This document shows, piece by piece, positions 35,722 through 44,177 of a stretch of 64,000 nucleotides of DNA. The stretch comes from Bifidobacterium pseudocatenulatum DSM 20438 = JCM 1200 = LMG 10505 (GTDB lineage Bacteria > Actinomycetota > Actinomycetes > Actinomycetales > Bifidobacteriaceae). The stretch is taken from NCBI RefSeq assembly GCF_001025215.1, contig NZ_AP012330.1:806001-870000 (forward strand), in the 5' to 3' direction. Position 1 is the stretch's first letter, and each line of letters opens with the position of its first letter. Under the pieces are notes generated by a model that saw only the letters and a list, made by a program, of their open reading frames with translations, was not told where the DNA came from and did not search any database. The position numbers were made by a program, and so were the translations under genes.

Positions 35722-36546
35722 ATGGATTATCAGTATCAGGCCGTTGAACAGCCTTCCAATCCCCGCAAAACCTGGCCGATTGTCTTTTCCGTGGTCGTGG
35801 CGCTCACTGTGGCATGCAGCGCAGGAGCGTACGTCTACCACAACAAACGGCAGGAGGCGTTGGACACATGCCGGCAATCGCTTGCGGAATTCAGCTCGGC
35901 CCGTAAGGCCGTGCTCGACACATCCGAAAACGGTAGCGAGCTGCAGAAATTGATCCGTGGTGCGCTCGGCGTGAACGACATCATCGACGCGTTCGCGGAC
36001 GCGGCTACCAGCGCAGAGAACACGGTCGATACGGAAGGCTGTAAGGCGGACGCCACCATCACGCAGCTCAATCTCATCGCCAAAACACTAGACAGCGCCA
36101 CGGACTCCCTGAATAACAGCCTGAAGGACATCCGGGAGAAGAACGGCACGAATGCGCTGCAGGATTCGCGGAACGATTCGGATGGCACGACAACGAACGG
36201 ACCATCCTCCAATACTCAGTCCAATACGTCATCGGGGCAATTGCTCGACGTTCCTTCGAACGGTTCTTCCGCCACGGAATCGTTGGATGAATCGAAGAAG
36301 GAACTGCAGCAGTCGCTCGACAAGGCGGACAAATTGGTCAACAAGCTTGGCAAGGACGAAACACTGACGTTGACTGGCCGTAAACTGCTGTCCGCATTGT
36401 CCAAAGCTGTGGATTCCGGTCAAAAACTCATTGAAAACAGCAATATCAAGGATTCCAAGTACTACAAGGCAGCCAAAGTCACGCTCGATGAGGCCATCGA
36501 TGTGGCCGAGAATTGGGTGGACAGACAGGCGTCCAAAGCGCAATGA
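35722..36546 (+). CDS. Membrane-anchored coiled-coil protein, function unknown
   Basis: A 274-residue protein with a short N-terminal cytoplasmic part, one transmembrane helix (WPIVFSVVVALTVACSAGAYVY) shown in the reading from about residue 14 to 35, and an extracellular region rich in helices with Ala, Asp, Lys and Ser (for example LNLIAKTLDSATDSLNNSL). A Ser/Thr/Asn-rich low-complexity stretch near residue 150-185 separates two helical parts. The last 31 residues are repeated as a gene relic at 32428-32522, so the family has had more than one member here. I do not recognise its function. Confidence 0.7.
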   Translation: MDYQYQAVEQPSNPRKTWPIVFSVVVALTVACSAGAYVYHNKRQEALDTCRQSLAEFSSARKAVLDTSENGSELQKLIRGALGVNDIIDAFADAATSAENTVDTEGCKADATITQLNLIAKTLDSATDSLNNSLKDIREKNGTNALQDSRNDSDGTTTNGPSSNTQSNTSSGQLLDVPSNGSSATESLDESKKELQQSLDKADKLVNKLGKDETLTLTGRKLLSALSKAVDSGQKLIENSNIKDSKYYKAAKVTLDEAIDVAENWVDRQASKAQ

Positions 36547-36756
36547 CGATTCTCCCTCGTGTTGCTTCCATACGCATGTCTAAAGTTTCCCGGAAAAACG
36601 TCGACGATTATGACATCAGAGAATATGACGCCATGACGGATGGAAGCGTAAGAGGGGATACGAATGACGAAATCGGGGTGTGGGCCGTCGGGAAACCTCG
36701 CGTTTGCGAACCCGGTCGCCCGTCCATATCCTAGGCGATCGGGTTCGCAAGACCGA

Positions 36757-37821
36757 TCAGAAGAACAGCGCTGAGACTCCGGCCGCAAAGCACATCAGCA
36801 GCACAGACGTGATGAAACTGGCTAGGAATGCCTTCTGCCCCTTCTTGGCGATGGCGCTGAAATTCACGTTGATGCCGAGCGCGGCCATGGCCATGCCGAG
36901 CACGATGTACGCGAAATCGACCAGATTCGGTGCGATGGCACCGATGAACGGCACGAACGTGCCGATGATGGAAGCGCCGATGAAACCGAGCATGAACCAT
37001 GGGAACGACACTTTGCGTTTACCGTCCGCTGGCATTTCGGAATGGTTTTTATCCCACCAAACGGCGATGACGATGGCTGCGAACACCAGCATCAGCACTC
37101 GCGACAGTTTCATGATGGTTGCGATGTCCACCGCGCCGAACGCGTCGCCGGCCGCCACGGCATGGGCGATTTCGTGCAAGGAAGCTCCGGCGGTAATGCC
37201 CAGCTGTGTCTTACTCAAACCGGTCAATGGTCCAAGGGTGATTTCCAGTAACGCGAAGATGGTGCCCATGATGGCGATGATGGCCACGGCCATTACTTCG
37301 TTGTTGGCTTTTTCATCCTCTTTTTCCGGCGGTACTTTGATGGAGCCAGACAATCCCATGACGGCGGCCGCACCGCAAATGCCGGTGCCGCCCGCCACCA
37401 GAATGGCGAGTTGCGGGTCGACGCCAAATTTGCGGGCGATGGCGTAGCACACCACGATGGTGAGTGTCACGACCACGGCCGCGATGGGCAGACACTTGAT
37501 GCCTTGGGTGAACAATACGGTCAGATTGAGCTTGAATCCGAGCAGAATGATTCCCAGACGCAACAGTTTATTGGAAATAAGTCCTGCTGCGTCCTTCACG
37601 CCGGACCTGTGTTCCACGGAACGGCTGGAATACCATTTGCGAATCGGAAACTGGACCGCCATGCCGATGAGCAATGCGATGATCAGCGCGCCGAACAGAC
37701 TGAATCCCGGAAACTGTTTAAGCCACGAAGCCACTAGTGAGGCGGCCAAAGTGACGATGCTGACGAAAACCATTTCCTTGGTGGCTATGCGAGCCCACCA
37801 TGTTTTGCAAAAATCAATCAC
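36757..37821 (-). CDS. YeiH family (UPF0324) putative sulfate/anion exporter
   Basis: A 354-residue membrane protein with about ten hydrophobic segments. Family signs are LLRLGIILLGFKL, the glycine-rich VAGGTGICGAAAVMG and ITAGASLHEIAHAVAAG. The start is uncertain: GTG 37821 and TTG 37830 both lie just after the upstream gene's stop at 37878 and neither has a strong ribosome site; the open frame upstream of 37878 is only antisense/other-frame reading of nhaC. It is probably co-transcribed with the NhaC-type gene. Substrate is not established for the family. Confidence 0.85.
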   Translation of the reverse strand: MIDFCKTWWARIATKEMVFVSIVTLAASLVASWLKQFPGFSLFGALIIALLIGMAVQFPIRKWYSSRSVEHRSGVKDAAGLISNKLLRLGIILLGFKLNLTVLFTQGIKCLPIAAVVVTLTIVVCYAIARKFGVDPQLAILVAGGTGICGAAAVMGLSGSIKVPPEKEDEKANNEVMAVAIIAIMGTIFALLEITLGPLTGLSKTQLGITAGASLHEIAHAVAAGDAFGAVDIATIMKLSRVLMLVFAAIVIAVWWDKNHSEMPADGKRKVSFPWFMLGFIGASIIGTFVPFIGAIAPNLVDFAYIVLGMAMAALGINVNFSAIAKKGQKAFLASFITSVLLMCFAAGVSALFF

Positions 37822-37877
37822 GTGTCTCAAGTGTTCCGGCCGGTTCGGACATCGGTATGGTGCAGAAAGCGATAACT

Positions 37878-39173
37878 TCAGCGCCGTGCCAACGATACTG
37901 AAATCCAATGCGCGATCGGCAGCAGGTACAGGAACACTGCCAATGTCAGACTGGACGTGGGCGCTCCCACCGAAGCGAGCGGCACCGCTCCGGCGATGGA
38001 CCATGGAATCAGCGGAGCCACCACCACGGCGGTATCCTCCAGATTGATGGCCTTGCGATGCTCGTCGGACTCCAGATGGTCGCATAGCTGATTTGTCAGC
38101 ATGATCGACAACGTTTGATTGCAGGCGACGGCACTCGCTACGAGAGACGTTACCAGCGTGGCGCCGAATACGCTGATATGCCGGGCAAGCGATGCGACCA
38201 TCCGATGCGCGCCATCCAGCAGTTCCGTCTCTTGGAAAATGCCGGAATATGACGATGAAATGCATACGATCAGCATCACTTTGACCATTGAAACGATTCC
38301 GCCACCATCGATCAGCGGTGCGACGCGCGCGTCAGCACAGTGGAATCCGAATACCAGTGCGTGGCCAATCGCGGTCCAATCCATATGTTGTACTGCAACG
38401 CAAATCGGCAATGCAGTCAGTATGCTGGCGGTCATGGTGATGCGCACGTCAACCCTGGCGATCGCCAGCGCGACCAACACCACTGCGGGCAGGACGGTGA
38501 CCCAATCAAGATCGAACGCGTTGGAAAACAGTCCGGCAATGTCAATGGAGCTGTTGGAAGGATGCGTGCACAGCGTCAATGCCGCATACACTGCGCACGT
38601 CAGCACGAACGGTACCGCGGCGGTTTTCAACATCAGTCGGATATTGTCGAAAATGTTCGTGCGCGTCAGCGTTTTGACCAATTGGGCGCTGGTGGATACG
38701 GGGGAGCAGCGGTCACCGAAATAGATGCCGGACAGTATCGCTCCACCGAGGAACACCGGTGGAACCTGCATGGAAGTGCCCAACGTCATCGTGATCACAC
38801 CCATCGTCGCGGCCGAAGCGAACGATGATCCGGTCAGCAGAGACATCAGACAGTTGAGTAGGAACGTGAGTAGGACCACCACATGAGGATGCACCAGACC
38901 TGCCGTATTCGTCACAATGAACGACACAGTGCCTGCGGCGCGCCACAGGGTGGTCAGCAGGCCGATCAGAACGAACGTTACTACCACGATGCTGGCTGCA
39001 CGCATGGTCGCGAAACCTTTGGAAATCATGGCGGTGAACGTATGCCCGGTAAGACGCCCATGAGCTAGGAAGATCACCACGCCGGCCAACAACGCCGGAA
39101 TAATGGAAATGCCGGCGATAATGCAGACGATCAACGCACCACAGAACAACGCCATTGTGATGAGCTCGGCCAT
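37878..39173 (-). CDS. NhaC-family Na+/H+ (or malate/lactate) antiporter
   Basis: A 431-residue membrane protein with about eleven hydrophobic segments. LLTGSSFASAATMGVI and GIYFGDRCSPVSTSA are highly characteristic of the NhaC/MleN family; a mirrored set, SSSYSGIF and NQTLSIML, occurs in the second half. The start at ATG 39173 is behind GAAGGACG; longer in-frame starts to 39236 lack support. It exchanges H+ for Na+, possibly with an organic acid. It heads a two-gene operon with the YeiH-type gene. Confidence 0.87.
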   Translation of the reverse strand: MAELITMALFCGALIVCIIAGISIIPALLAGVVIFLAHGRLTGHTFTAMISKGFATMRAASIVVVTFVLIGLLTTLWRAAGTVSFIVTNTAGLVHPHVVVLLTFLLNCLMSLLTGSSFASAATMGVITMTLGTSMQVPPVFLGGAILSGIYFGDRCSPVSTSAQLVKTLTRTNIFDNIRLMLKTAAVPFVLTCAVYAALTLCTHPSNSSIDIAGLFSNAFDLDWVTVLPAVVLVALAIARVDVRITMTASILTALPICVAVQHMDWTAIGHALVFGFHCADARVAPLIDGGGIVSMVKVMLIVCISSSYSGIFQETELLDGAHRMVASLARHISVFGATLVTSLVASAVACNQTLSIMLTNQLCDHLESDEHRKAINLEDTAVVVAPLIPWSIAGAVPLASVGAPTSSLTLAVFLYLLPIAHWISVSLARR

Positions 39174-39306
39174 GGATACACGTCCTTCCTTCATAGGTGC
39201 CATGCGAAACACCGCACCAGTGAACCCGATTGGCATGGTTGATGCGTGGACTGTTTCGATATATGACTATCGGTGTGGCATGTGGCCGTTGCGCTGCGTC
39301 GGTTTG

Positions 39307-39324
39307 CTTCAAGCTGACTTGAAG
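39307..39324. promoter_or_regulatory. Operator-like palindrome ahead of the DUF362 gene
   Basis: CTTCAAG-CTGA-CTTGAAG is a perfect 7-bp inverted repeat about 50 bases before the DUF362 start, a plausible repressor site or leader hairpin for the DUF362/kinase/ECF-S cassette. Confidence 0.35.
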
Positions 39325-39372
39325 TTGGTAATCTGGCTCTGGAAGCAAAATCGAACAGAATAAGGAGAATTC

Positions 39373-40290
39373 ATGGCTGATTTCGAAGCAAGGAAGCTGG
39401 ACGAATTGGATCATCGCACTGATGATGCCTCCGCGCCCGAAGTGTTCTTCACATCTGTGATCACGCCGGAAAGCCTGATCGGAGCCTATCATGCGCTCGG
39501 ACGCAAGCCTCAAGGCAACGTGGCCATTAAAATCCATTCCGGCGAATCGGCGAAATCCAATAACCTCAATCCGGCGCTCGTCAAGGATCTCGTGCAGGAG
39601 ATCGGCGGCACGCTCGTCGAATGTGCGACCGCATACGATGGCAATCGCGAAACGCCTGAGAAAAGCCTTGCCGTGTTCAAGGAACGTGGATACGCGGATA
39701 TCGCGCCGATCCAAATCATGGACATGGGCGGTGAAATCGAAATTCCGGTAGCCAAGCACCGTCATATCGCCTATGACATCGTCGGCAAACATATCGACGA
39801 CTATGATTCCATCTTCGTGCTCTCGCATTTCAAGGGGCATCCGATGGGCGGCTTCGGCGGCGCGCTCAAAAACGTGTCAATCGGCATCGCATCGTCGAAC
39901 GGCAAACGCTGGATCCATTCCGCGGGCGTGGCCACCGACCACTGGGTGGAAACCGCCCAAGATGACTTCCTCGAATCGATGGCCGAAGCCGACGAGGCGG
40001 TGATCAGCCACATGCATGGCAACATGATGTATCTGAACGTCATGAACCGCCTATCCGTGGACTGCGACTGCATCCCCACCCCATCCGAACCGGACATGCA
40101 CGATATCGGCGTGTTGTCATCGCTTGACCCGGTGGCGCTCGATCAGGCATGCGTGGACCTTATCCACGTTGCCCCCGACGGAGCTTCCGTCACCGAACGC
40201 ATCGCTTCCCGCCACGGCGAACACACGCTCGAATACGCCGAAGAACTCGGCATCGGCTCACGCTCGTACCGTCTGACCGTGCTCGACTGA
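39373..40290 (+). CDS. DUF362 domain protein
   Basis: A 305-residue cytoplasmic protein of the DUF362 family, whose members often accompany iron-sulfur or vitamin-related proteins. Conserved pieces are VAIKIHSGE, the FVLSHFKGHPMGGFGGALKNVSIG segment read in parts (HFKGHPMGGFGG), and the SLDPVALDQACVDL end. The C-terminal ferredoxin-type cysteine cluster seen in some members is missing. The ATG follows AAGGAGAATTC. It is the first of three close genes (kinase, ECF S component), so a role in handling the transported compound is inferred. Confidence 0.8.
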   Translation: MADFEARKLDELDHRTDDASAPEVFFTSVITPESLIGAYHALGRKPQGNVAIKIHSGESAKSNNLNPALVKDLVQEIGGTLVECATAYDGNRETPEKSLAVFKERGYADIAPIQIMDMGGEIEIPVAKHRHIAYDIVGKHIDDYDSIFVLSHFKGHPMGGFGGALKNVSIGIASSNGKRWIHSAGVATDHWVETAQDDFLESMAEADEAVISHMHGNMMYLNVMNRLSVDCDCIPTPSEPDMHDIGVLSSLDPVALDQACVDLIHVAPDGASVTERIASRHGEHTLEYAEELGIGSRSYRLTVLD

Positions 40291-40301
40291 CAGTGTCCGT
40301 A

Positions 40302-40898
40302 ATGACCACGAAACCGGCGGGAACAGGCGGTGTCGTAATCGCCCATATTGAAGCGCTGCTTGCCGAACGCGACCATGTGCTCGTTGCGATAGACGGGCCA
40401 TGCGCATCCGGCAAAACCATGCTCGCCGCAACCGTCAACAAGCGTTTCGGCGGCAACGTGCTGCATATGGACGATTTTTTTCTACGTCCCGAGCAGCGCA
40501 CGCCGGAACGATTCGCGCAACCCGGCGGGAACGTGGACCGCGAACGGTTCGAAACGGAAGTATTGGCTCCGCTTTTCGCCGGAAAAACCGTGCAATACCG
40601 TCCATGGGATTGTCATTCGGGCGATTTCGCGGTCTCTCGTACCGTCGAACCGGCTCGGTTGACCATCGTGGAAGGCAGCTACAGCATGCATCCCGATCTG
40701 CGCGGGTACTACGATTGCATGATCTGTCTTGCGATTACGCCTGCTGAGCAACTGCGTCGGCTTGAGCAACGTAATCCGCGCATGCTGCGACGTTTCGTCG
40801 ACGAGTGGATTCCGTTGGAAAACCGTTATTTCGAAGAGACCGGAACCGAATCGGCTGCCGACATGATCGTCGACACTGCATTGCCGGATAACGTATGA
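40302..40898 (+). CDS. Uridine-kinase-like P-loop kinase
   Basis: A 198-residue protein with the P-loop IDGPCASGKT, the acidic VLHMDDFFL motif typical of uridine/pantothenate-type kinases, and the lid ITPAEQLRRLEQRNP. It would phosphorylate a small hydroxyl compound such as a nucleoside or vitamin. The ATG at 40302 is 11 bases after the DUF362 stop; GTG 40293 is an alternative. It sits between DUF362 and an ECF S component, suggesting it traps the imported compound by phosphorylation. This is inference; true uridine kinase is also possible. Confidence 0.78.
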   Translation: MTTKPAGTGGVVIAHIEALLAERDHVLVAIDGPCASGKTMLAATVNKRFGGNVLHMDDFFLRPEQRTPERFAQPGGNVDRERFETEVLAPLFAGKTVQYRPWDCHSGDFAVSRTVEPARLTIVEGSYSMHPDLRGYYDCMICLAITPAEQLRRLEQRNPRMLRRFVDEWIPLENRYFEETGTESAADMIVDTALPDNV

Positions 40899-40935
40899 CG
40901 ACCATTGAAGAGAAGAAAACAAAAGGAGAATGAAT

Positions 40936-41526
40936 ATGTCTGATTCTGCAACTATGTCCGTGCGCGCTTTGCATCGTACCGAACTGCCGAAGCTGAGCCT
41001 GAGCACCAAAGCCGCGGCCACCGTGTTGGCCATTGTGGCCGCGGTCGCATTGCCGCAGCTGTTCCATGTCATCGGTGCCGTTTCCGGGCAGGGCACCATG
41101 CTTGGCGTAGCATTTCTGCCGATGCATCTGCCGATCATCTTTGTCGGCCTGATTGCCGGTCCTGCCGTCGGCGCCATCGCCGGAGCCGCCGCGCCGCTCG
41201 CCAGCTTCCTGCTGTCCGGCATGCCGATGCTGGCGATGCTGCCGCTGATGATGGTGGAATTGTGCGCGTATGGTCTTGTGGCCGGTCTGCTGCGCGAAGT
41301 CAAGCTGCCGAGTCTTGCGAAGGTGGTCATCGCCCAGCTGGCCGGCCGTGTGGTGCTGACCGCGGCCACTGCGATCGCTGTGTTCGCGTTCGGCTCAAGC
41401 AAGGCGGTCGCCGCAACATGGACGAGCGACCTGGCCGCCGGTCTGCCGGGACTCGCCTTGCAGTGGGCGCTGATCCCGCTCGCCGCCTACTGGACCGAGT
41501 CGCTGATTGCCAAGCGCAATCACTGA
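40936..41526 (+). CDS. ECF transporter S component, orphan
   Basis: A 196-residue membrane protein with about five or six hydrophobic segments. The PMHLPIIFVGLIAGPAVGA stretch and the SFLLSGMPML segment are typical of ECF substrate-binding components. I start at ATG 40936, seven bases after AAAAGGAG; the ATG at 40930 is too close. No ATPase or T gene is adjacent, so it must borrow an energising module, perhaps the fused-ATPase/T pair at 18208-20633. The ligand is unknown; the neighbouring kinase suggests a phosphorylatable vitamin or nucleoside. Confidence 0.8.
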   Translation: MSDSATMSVRALHRTELPKLSLSTKAAATVLAIVAAVALPQLFHVIGAVSGQGTMLGVAFLPMHLPIIFVGLIAGPAVGAIAGAAAPLASFLLSGMPMLAMLPLMMVELCAYGLVAGLLREVKLPSLAKVVIAQLAGRVVLTAATAIAVFAFGSSKAVAATWTSDLAAGLPGLALQWALIPLAAYWTESLIAKRNH

Positions 41527-41581
41527 ACAACGATAGTTCAAACGCGGCAGTCAGCCACGTTCTGAACAAAACCGATATTTT

Positions 41582-41611
41582 CGGGAGCCAAGCCATTACG
41601 CTTGGCTCCCG
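41582..41611 (+). terminator. Terminator after the orphan ECF S component
   Basis: A 12-bp perfect stem (CGGGAGCCAAGC and complement, 6-base loop) without a strong T run. Confidence 0.65.
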
Positions 41612-41646
41612 TTGTCATATCAGTCGGGAAATCGGGAGAAACGGTC

Positions 41647-42486
41647 ATGATCGCGGGAGTGTCCATCACCACATTGCTGCTGGTGCTCGCAGCCGGCATC
41701 GGGGCGGGATTCGTTGGATACGCGGTCGGCGCATCCTCGCTGATATCCTATCCGGCGTTGCTGGCGTTCGGCATTCCGCCTGTGCTGTCCAACACCACGA
41801 ACACGGTGGGCGTGTGCGGTACGGGCATCGGCGGACTGCTTTCCGCCCGAAAGGAGCTCAAAGGCCAAGGCGTGCGCGTGGCCGTCTACGCCTGCATCGG
41901 ATTGGTCGGTGGCATTATCGGCGGACTGTTGCTGCTGGAACTGCCGGCAGAAGTGTTCGAATGCGCGGTGCCGCCGCTGATCCTGTTCAGCGCGATCATC
42001 ATCGCACTCAATCCACGGAAGAAGGCGGCCGCGCGAGACGCCGTGGCGCAGGCGCTGCCGCAATCGCATCAAGGCGAACGAGCCGCGCGGATCGCCAGCA
42101 AAACCGCAAGCGGCACGTTGCGCAACGATCCGTGGTGGCTATGGCTTGGCGTAAGTTTTGTCGGCATTTATTCCGGCTATTTCGGTGCCGCAGCAGGTAC
42201 GCTTGCCTTGGCGATTCTCGACTTGGGTAAGATCGGCCCGTTCCACCAGATCAACGCGCTGAAGACGGTAGTCGGGTTCGGTGCGAACATTTCCGCCGCA
42301 ATCATGTTCATCATCCGTGGTTCCGTCGATTGGCCGTTCGCCATCATGATGTGCCTCGGTTGCACGATCGGCAGTGCGATCGCACCACCCGTCACCCGCC
42401 ATATTCCGGAGAACATCATGCGCGCCGCCGCTGTGCTCACCGGCATCATCCTCGCCGTCAAGCTCGGCTGGTCCACCTACCTGTGA
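41647..42486 (+). CDS. TauE/SafE-type sulfite/anion exporter family protein
   Basis: A 279-residue membrane protein with about eight hydrophobic segments in two related halves. The N-terminal GIGAGFVGYAVGASS and the second-half SGYFGAAAGTLALAILDL, KTVVGFGANISAA are the family landmarks. The ATG at 41647 follows GGGAGA. Members export sulfite, sulfoacetate or other organic acids; the substrate here is not known. It is transcribed alone and ends at a bidirectional-looking terminator before the recombinase. Confidence 0.87.
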   Translation: MIAGVSITTLLLVLAAGIGAGFVGYAVGASSLISYPALLAFGIPPVLSNTTNTVGVCGTGIGGLLSARKELKGQGVRVAVYACIGLVGGIIGGLLLLELPAEVFECAVPPLILFSAIIIALNPRKKAAARDAVAQALPQSHQGERAARIASKTASGTLRNDPWWLWLGVSFVGIYSGYFGAAAGTLALAILDLGKIGPFHQINALKTVVGFGANISAAIMFIIRGSVDWPFAIMMCLGCTIGSAIAPPVTRHIPENIMRAAAVLTGIILAVKLGWSTYL

Positions 42487-42519
42487 CATGCGCTGTACAT
42501 TGATTCGCAAGGTGAAGTC

Positions 42520-42557
42520 CCGCTGGAAGAACCGGTTTCTCCAGCGGATTTCTTTTT
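42520..42557. terminator. Terminator between the TauE-type gene and the recombinase
   Basis: CCGCTGGA pairs with TCCAGCGG over a 12-base loop, followed by ATTTCTTTTT. It lies between convergent genes. Confidence 0.75.
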
Positions 42558-42621
42558 CTAGCTGCCTTGCGATTGAAGGACCTGCGAGCCGTCCATCGGT
42601 ATCTCGCAAAACAGCATCGTG

Positions 42622-43548
42622 TCAGATAAGCGTCGACAGCGCTCGCATGACGATGTCCACGTCCTTGTTTTCCAATTCGCGAATGACATGCAGATAGGTT
42701 TCCTGTGTTGTGGTCATGCTGGCGTGGCCGAGGCGGCGCGACACGCTGGCGATCGATACGCCGGCGAACAGCAGCAGTGATGCGTGCGTATGCCGCAATC
42801 CGTGGATGGAAATGACTGGCACATCCACGTTCTTGCAATGTCTGGCAAGCACGTCGTTGGCTGTGGAATTGTAGACTTTGCCGTGCACGAAGATGGGTTT
42901 GTCATGCGGAAGATTCTTGAGCAGTCCGGAAAGCTGCATGATGAGCTGCCAGTCAAGCTGCACTTTGCGCACGGAGGATTCGTTTTTCGTGGGTACAAAA
43001 CCGCCGCCGTTTTTGTAATCCCAGGTTTTGCTGACGGAAAGCGTTTGGTGGGCGAAATCGAAGTCGTCGGGCGTGAGCCCAAGCGCTTCGGAGAAGCGGA
43101 GTCCGGTTTTCGCGATGAGGAGAATGAGCCAATCCCAACTTGCCTCATCGCCAAGATCAAGATCAGCGAGCATAGCGTGCAGCTCGAATTGGTTGAGATA
43201 CTTCATTTTTTTGATGCGTGGCTGCTTGCCTTTGATAATGACTTTGCGTGTCGGATCACGGGGAATGAGTCCTTCATCAACGGCATCGAGAATGGCGCCT
43301 TTGATCTGGTGATGAAAATCCATGGTGGTCTGGCGCTCATGATGCTGCGCGTAACCGTTAATGAGCTGCTGATAGGCGGTGCGATCCATATCGGCAAGTC
43401 TTAGTTCAGGGATGAGTTTGCCGATCCAAGATTGTGTGAGTCGATATTTACCCATGGTCACGTCTCTGATGGCACCTTCCTTATACGTTCTCACCCACTG
43501 GGCGTAGTAGTCGCAAAACAGCGATTCCGAAGTGATGTTTTCCTGCAT
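42622..43548 (-). CDS. Tyrosine recombinase linked to hsdS shuffling
   Basis: A 308-residue phage-integrase-family recombinase. An N-terminal SAM-like DNA-binding domain (WVRTYKEGAIRDVT, DMDRTAYQQLINGYA) is followed by the catalytic domain: Arg in TGLRFSEALG, His-x-x-Arg in HGLRHTHASL, the later His in LGHASMTTTQ and the nucleophile Tyr in ETYLHV. The start at ATG 43548 follows AGAAAGG. It lies at the edge of the type I restriction locus and next to an inverted, silent hsdS cassette, with no other phage genes around, so its substrates are probably the repeated hsdS sequences. In other bacteria recombinases in this place drive inversion of hsdS. Confidence 0.9.
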   Translation of the reverse strand: MQENITSESLFCDYYAQWVRTYKEGAIRDVTMGKYRLTQSWIGKLIPELRLADMDRTAYQQLINGYAQHHERQTTMDFHHQIKGAILDAVDEGLIPRDPTRKVIIKGKQPRIKKMKYLNQFELHAMLADLDLGDEASWDWLILLIAKTGLRFSEALGLTPDDFDFAHQTLSVSKTWDYKNGGGFVPTKNESSVRKVQLDWQLIMQLSGLLKNLPHDKPIFVHGKVYNSTANDVLARHCKNVDVPVISIHGLRHTHASLLLFAGVSIASVSRRLGHASMTTTQETYLHVIRELENKDVDIVMRALSTLI

Positions 43549-43590
43549 AGTGTGCACCTTTCTAAAAAGATGGGGGATAAGGTGCAGCCA

Positions 43591-44097
43591 TCATACTTAC
43601 GCTGATGAAGGGTGATGAGCGAGTCCAGACAGTCGAAGAACGCGCCGATTTGGCGCTGCTCTGGTAAAGACGGAACGAGAATTTCCTGCTCAAGGAAGTC
43701 CTTTACAACTAATTCGTTCATCATAGTGCCACTTTTTGTGGAATTCACAAGAATTGGCCGCATAACTTCCTCGCTGTGAATAAAGTACTTCCAGAATGAG
43801 TACTCCTGTTCAACAATTGGTCGCAAGCAAGTGAATCTTGGTGACATAATGCCGTTTCCAGCATCATTAAGCACGAACCTTCCATAAGCAAATTCTTTGT
43901 TAGCATGTCCTTCAAATGCGATATCGCCTAATCGAAGCCGCTTGTAGCTCGGCAAGGAAGATTCATCAGCTCCGTTGCCTGTAGAGTTAAACGTCATTGA
44001 AGCAACGGATAAGGTTCGTTCAGATCCTAAACCATCAGTATTTCGCTCATCATTTTTCTGATATAGCTCACCCAGCTTACGCTGTTCCCAAGCGGGG
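43591..44097 (-). pseudogene. Silent inverted hsdS target-recognition cassette
   Basis: On the minus strand this reads as one target-recognition domain: WEQRKLGELYQKNDERN at its beginning, a unique domain in the middle (for example GDIAFEGHANKEFAYGRF), and EQRQIGAFFDCLDSLITLHQRKYD at its end. It has no start codon and no native stop, and downstream it runs out of frame into the recombinase gene's front. Its start lies in a 30-bp repeat shared with 49534-49563 and its end in a repeat shared with 47272-47291. It is a donor of specificity, not an active gene. Low GC in the unique part suggests exchange. Confidence 0.85.
44068..44097 (-). repeat. Left copy of a 30-bp perfect inverted repeat (mate at 49534-49563)
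   Basis: This 30-mer is the reverse complement of 49534-49563 (it begins CCCCGCTTGGGAACAGCG on the minus strand). A 22-bp core of it also occurs at 46802-46823 and 47387-47408 in hsdS, and a 25-bp stretch at 47387-47411. It is a candidate recombination site. Confidence 0.88.
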
Positions 44098-44177
44098 GCG
44101 CGGTATTCTTATGGAAGATGTGCAGTCACTCGTGGAGCCGTGCATTGGTTTGCCGGTACCGCAATGAGGAGGGATAG

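Noticed and set aside
37822..38265. N-terminal extension of the YeiH-type frame
   Set aside because: It lies inside the nhaC-type gene in another frame and contains no conserved sequence.
42622..43548. The recombinase as evidence for a prophage or integrative element
   Set aside because: No other phage or conjugation genes, no tRNA target and no attachment-site duplication were seen; its partners are the hsdS repeats.
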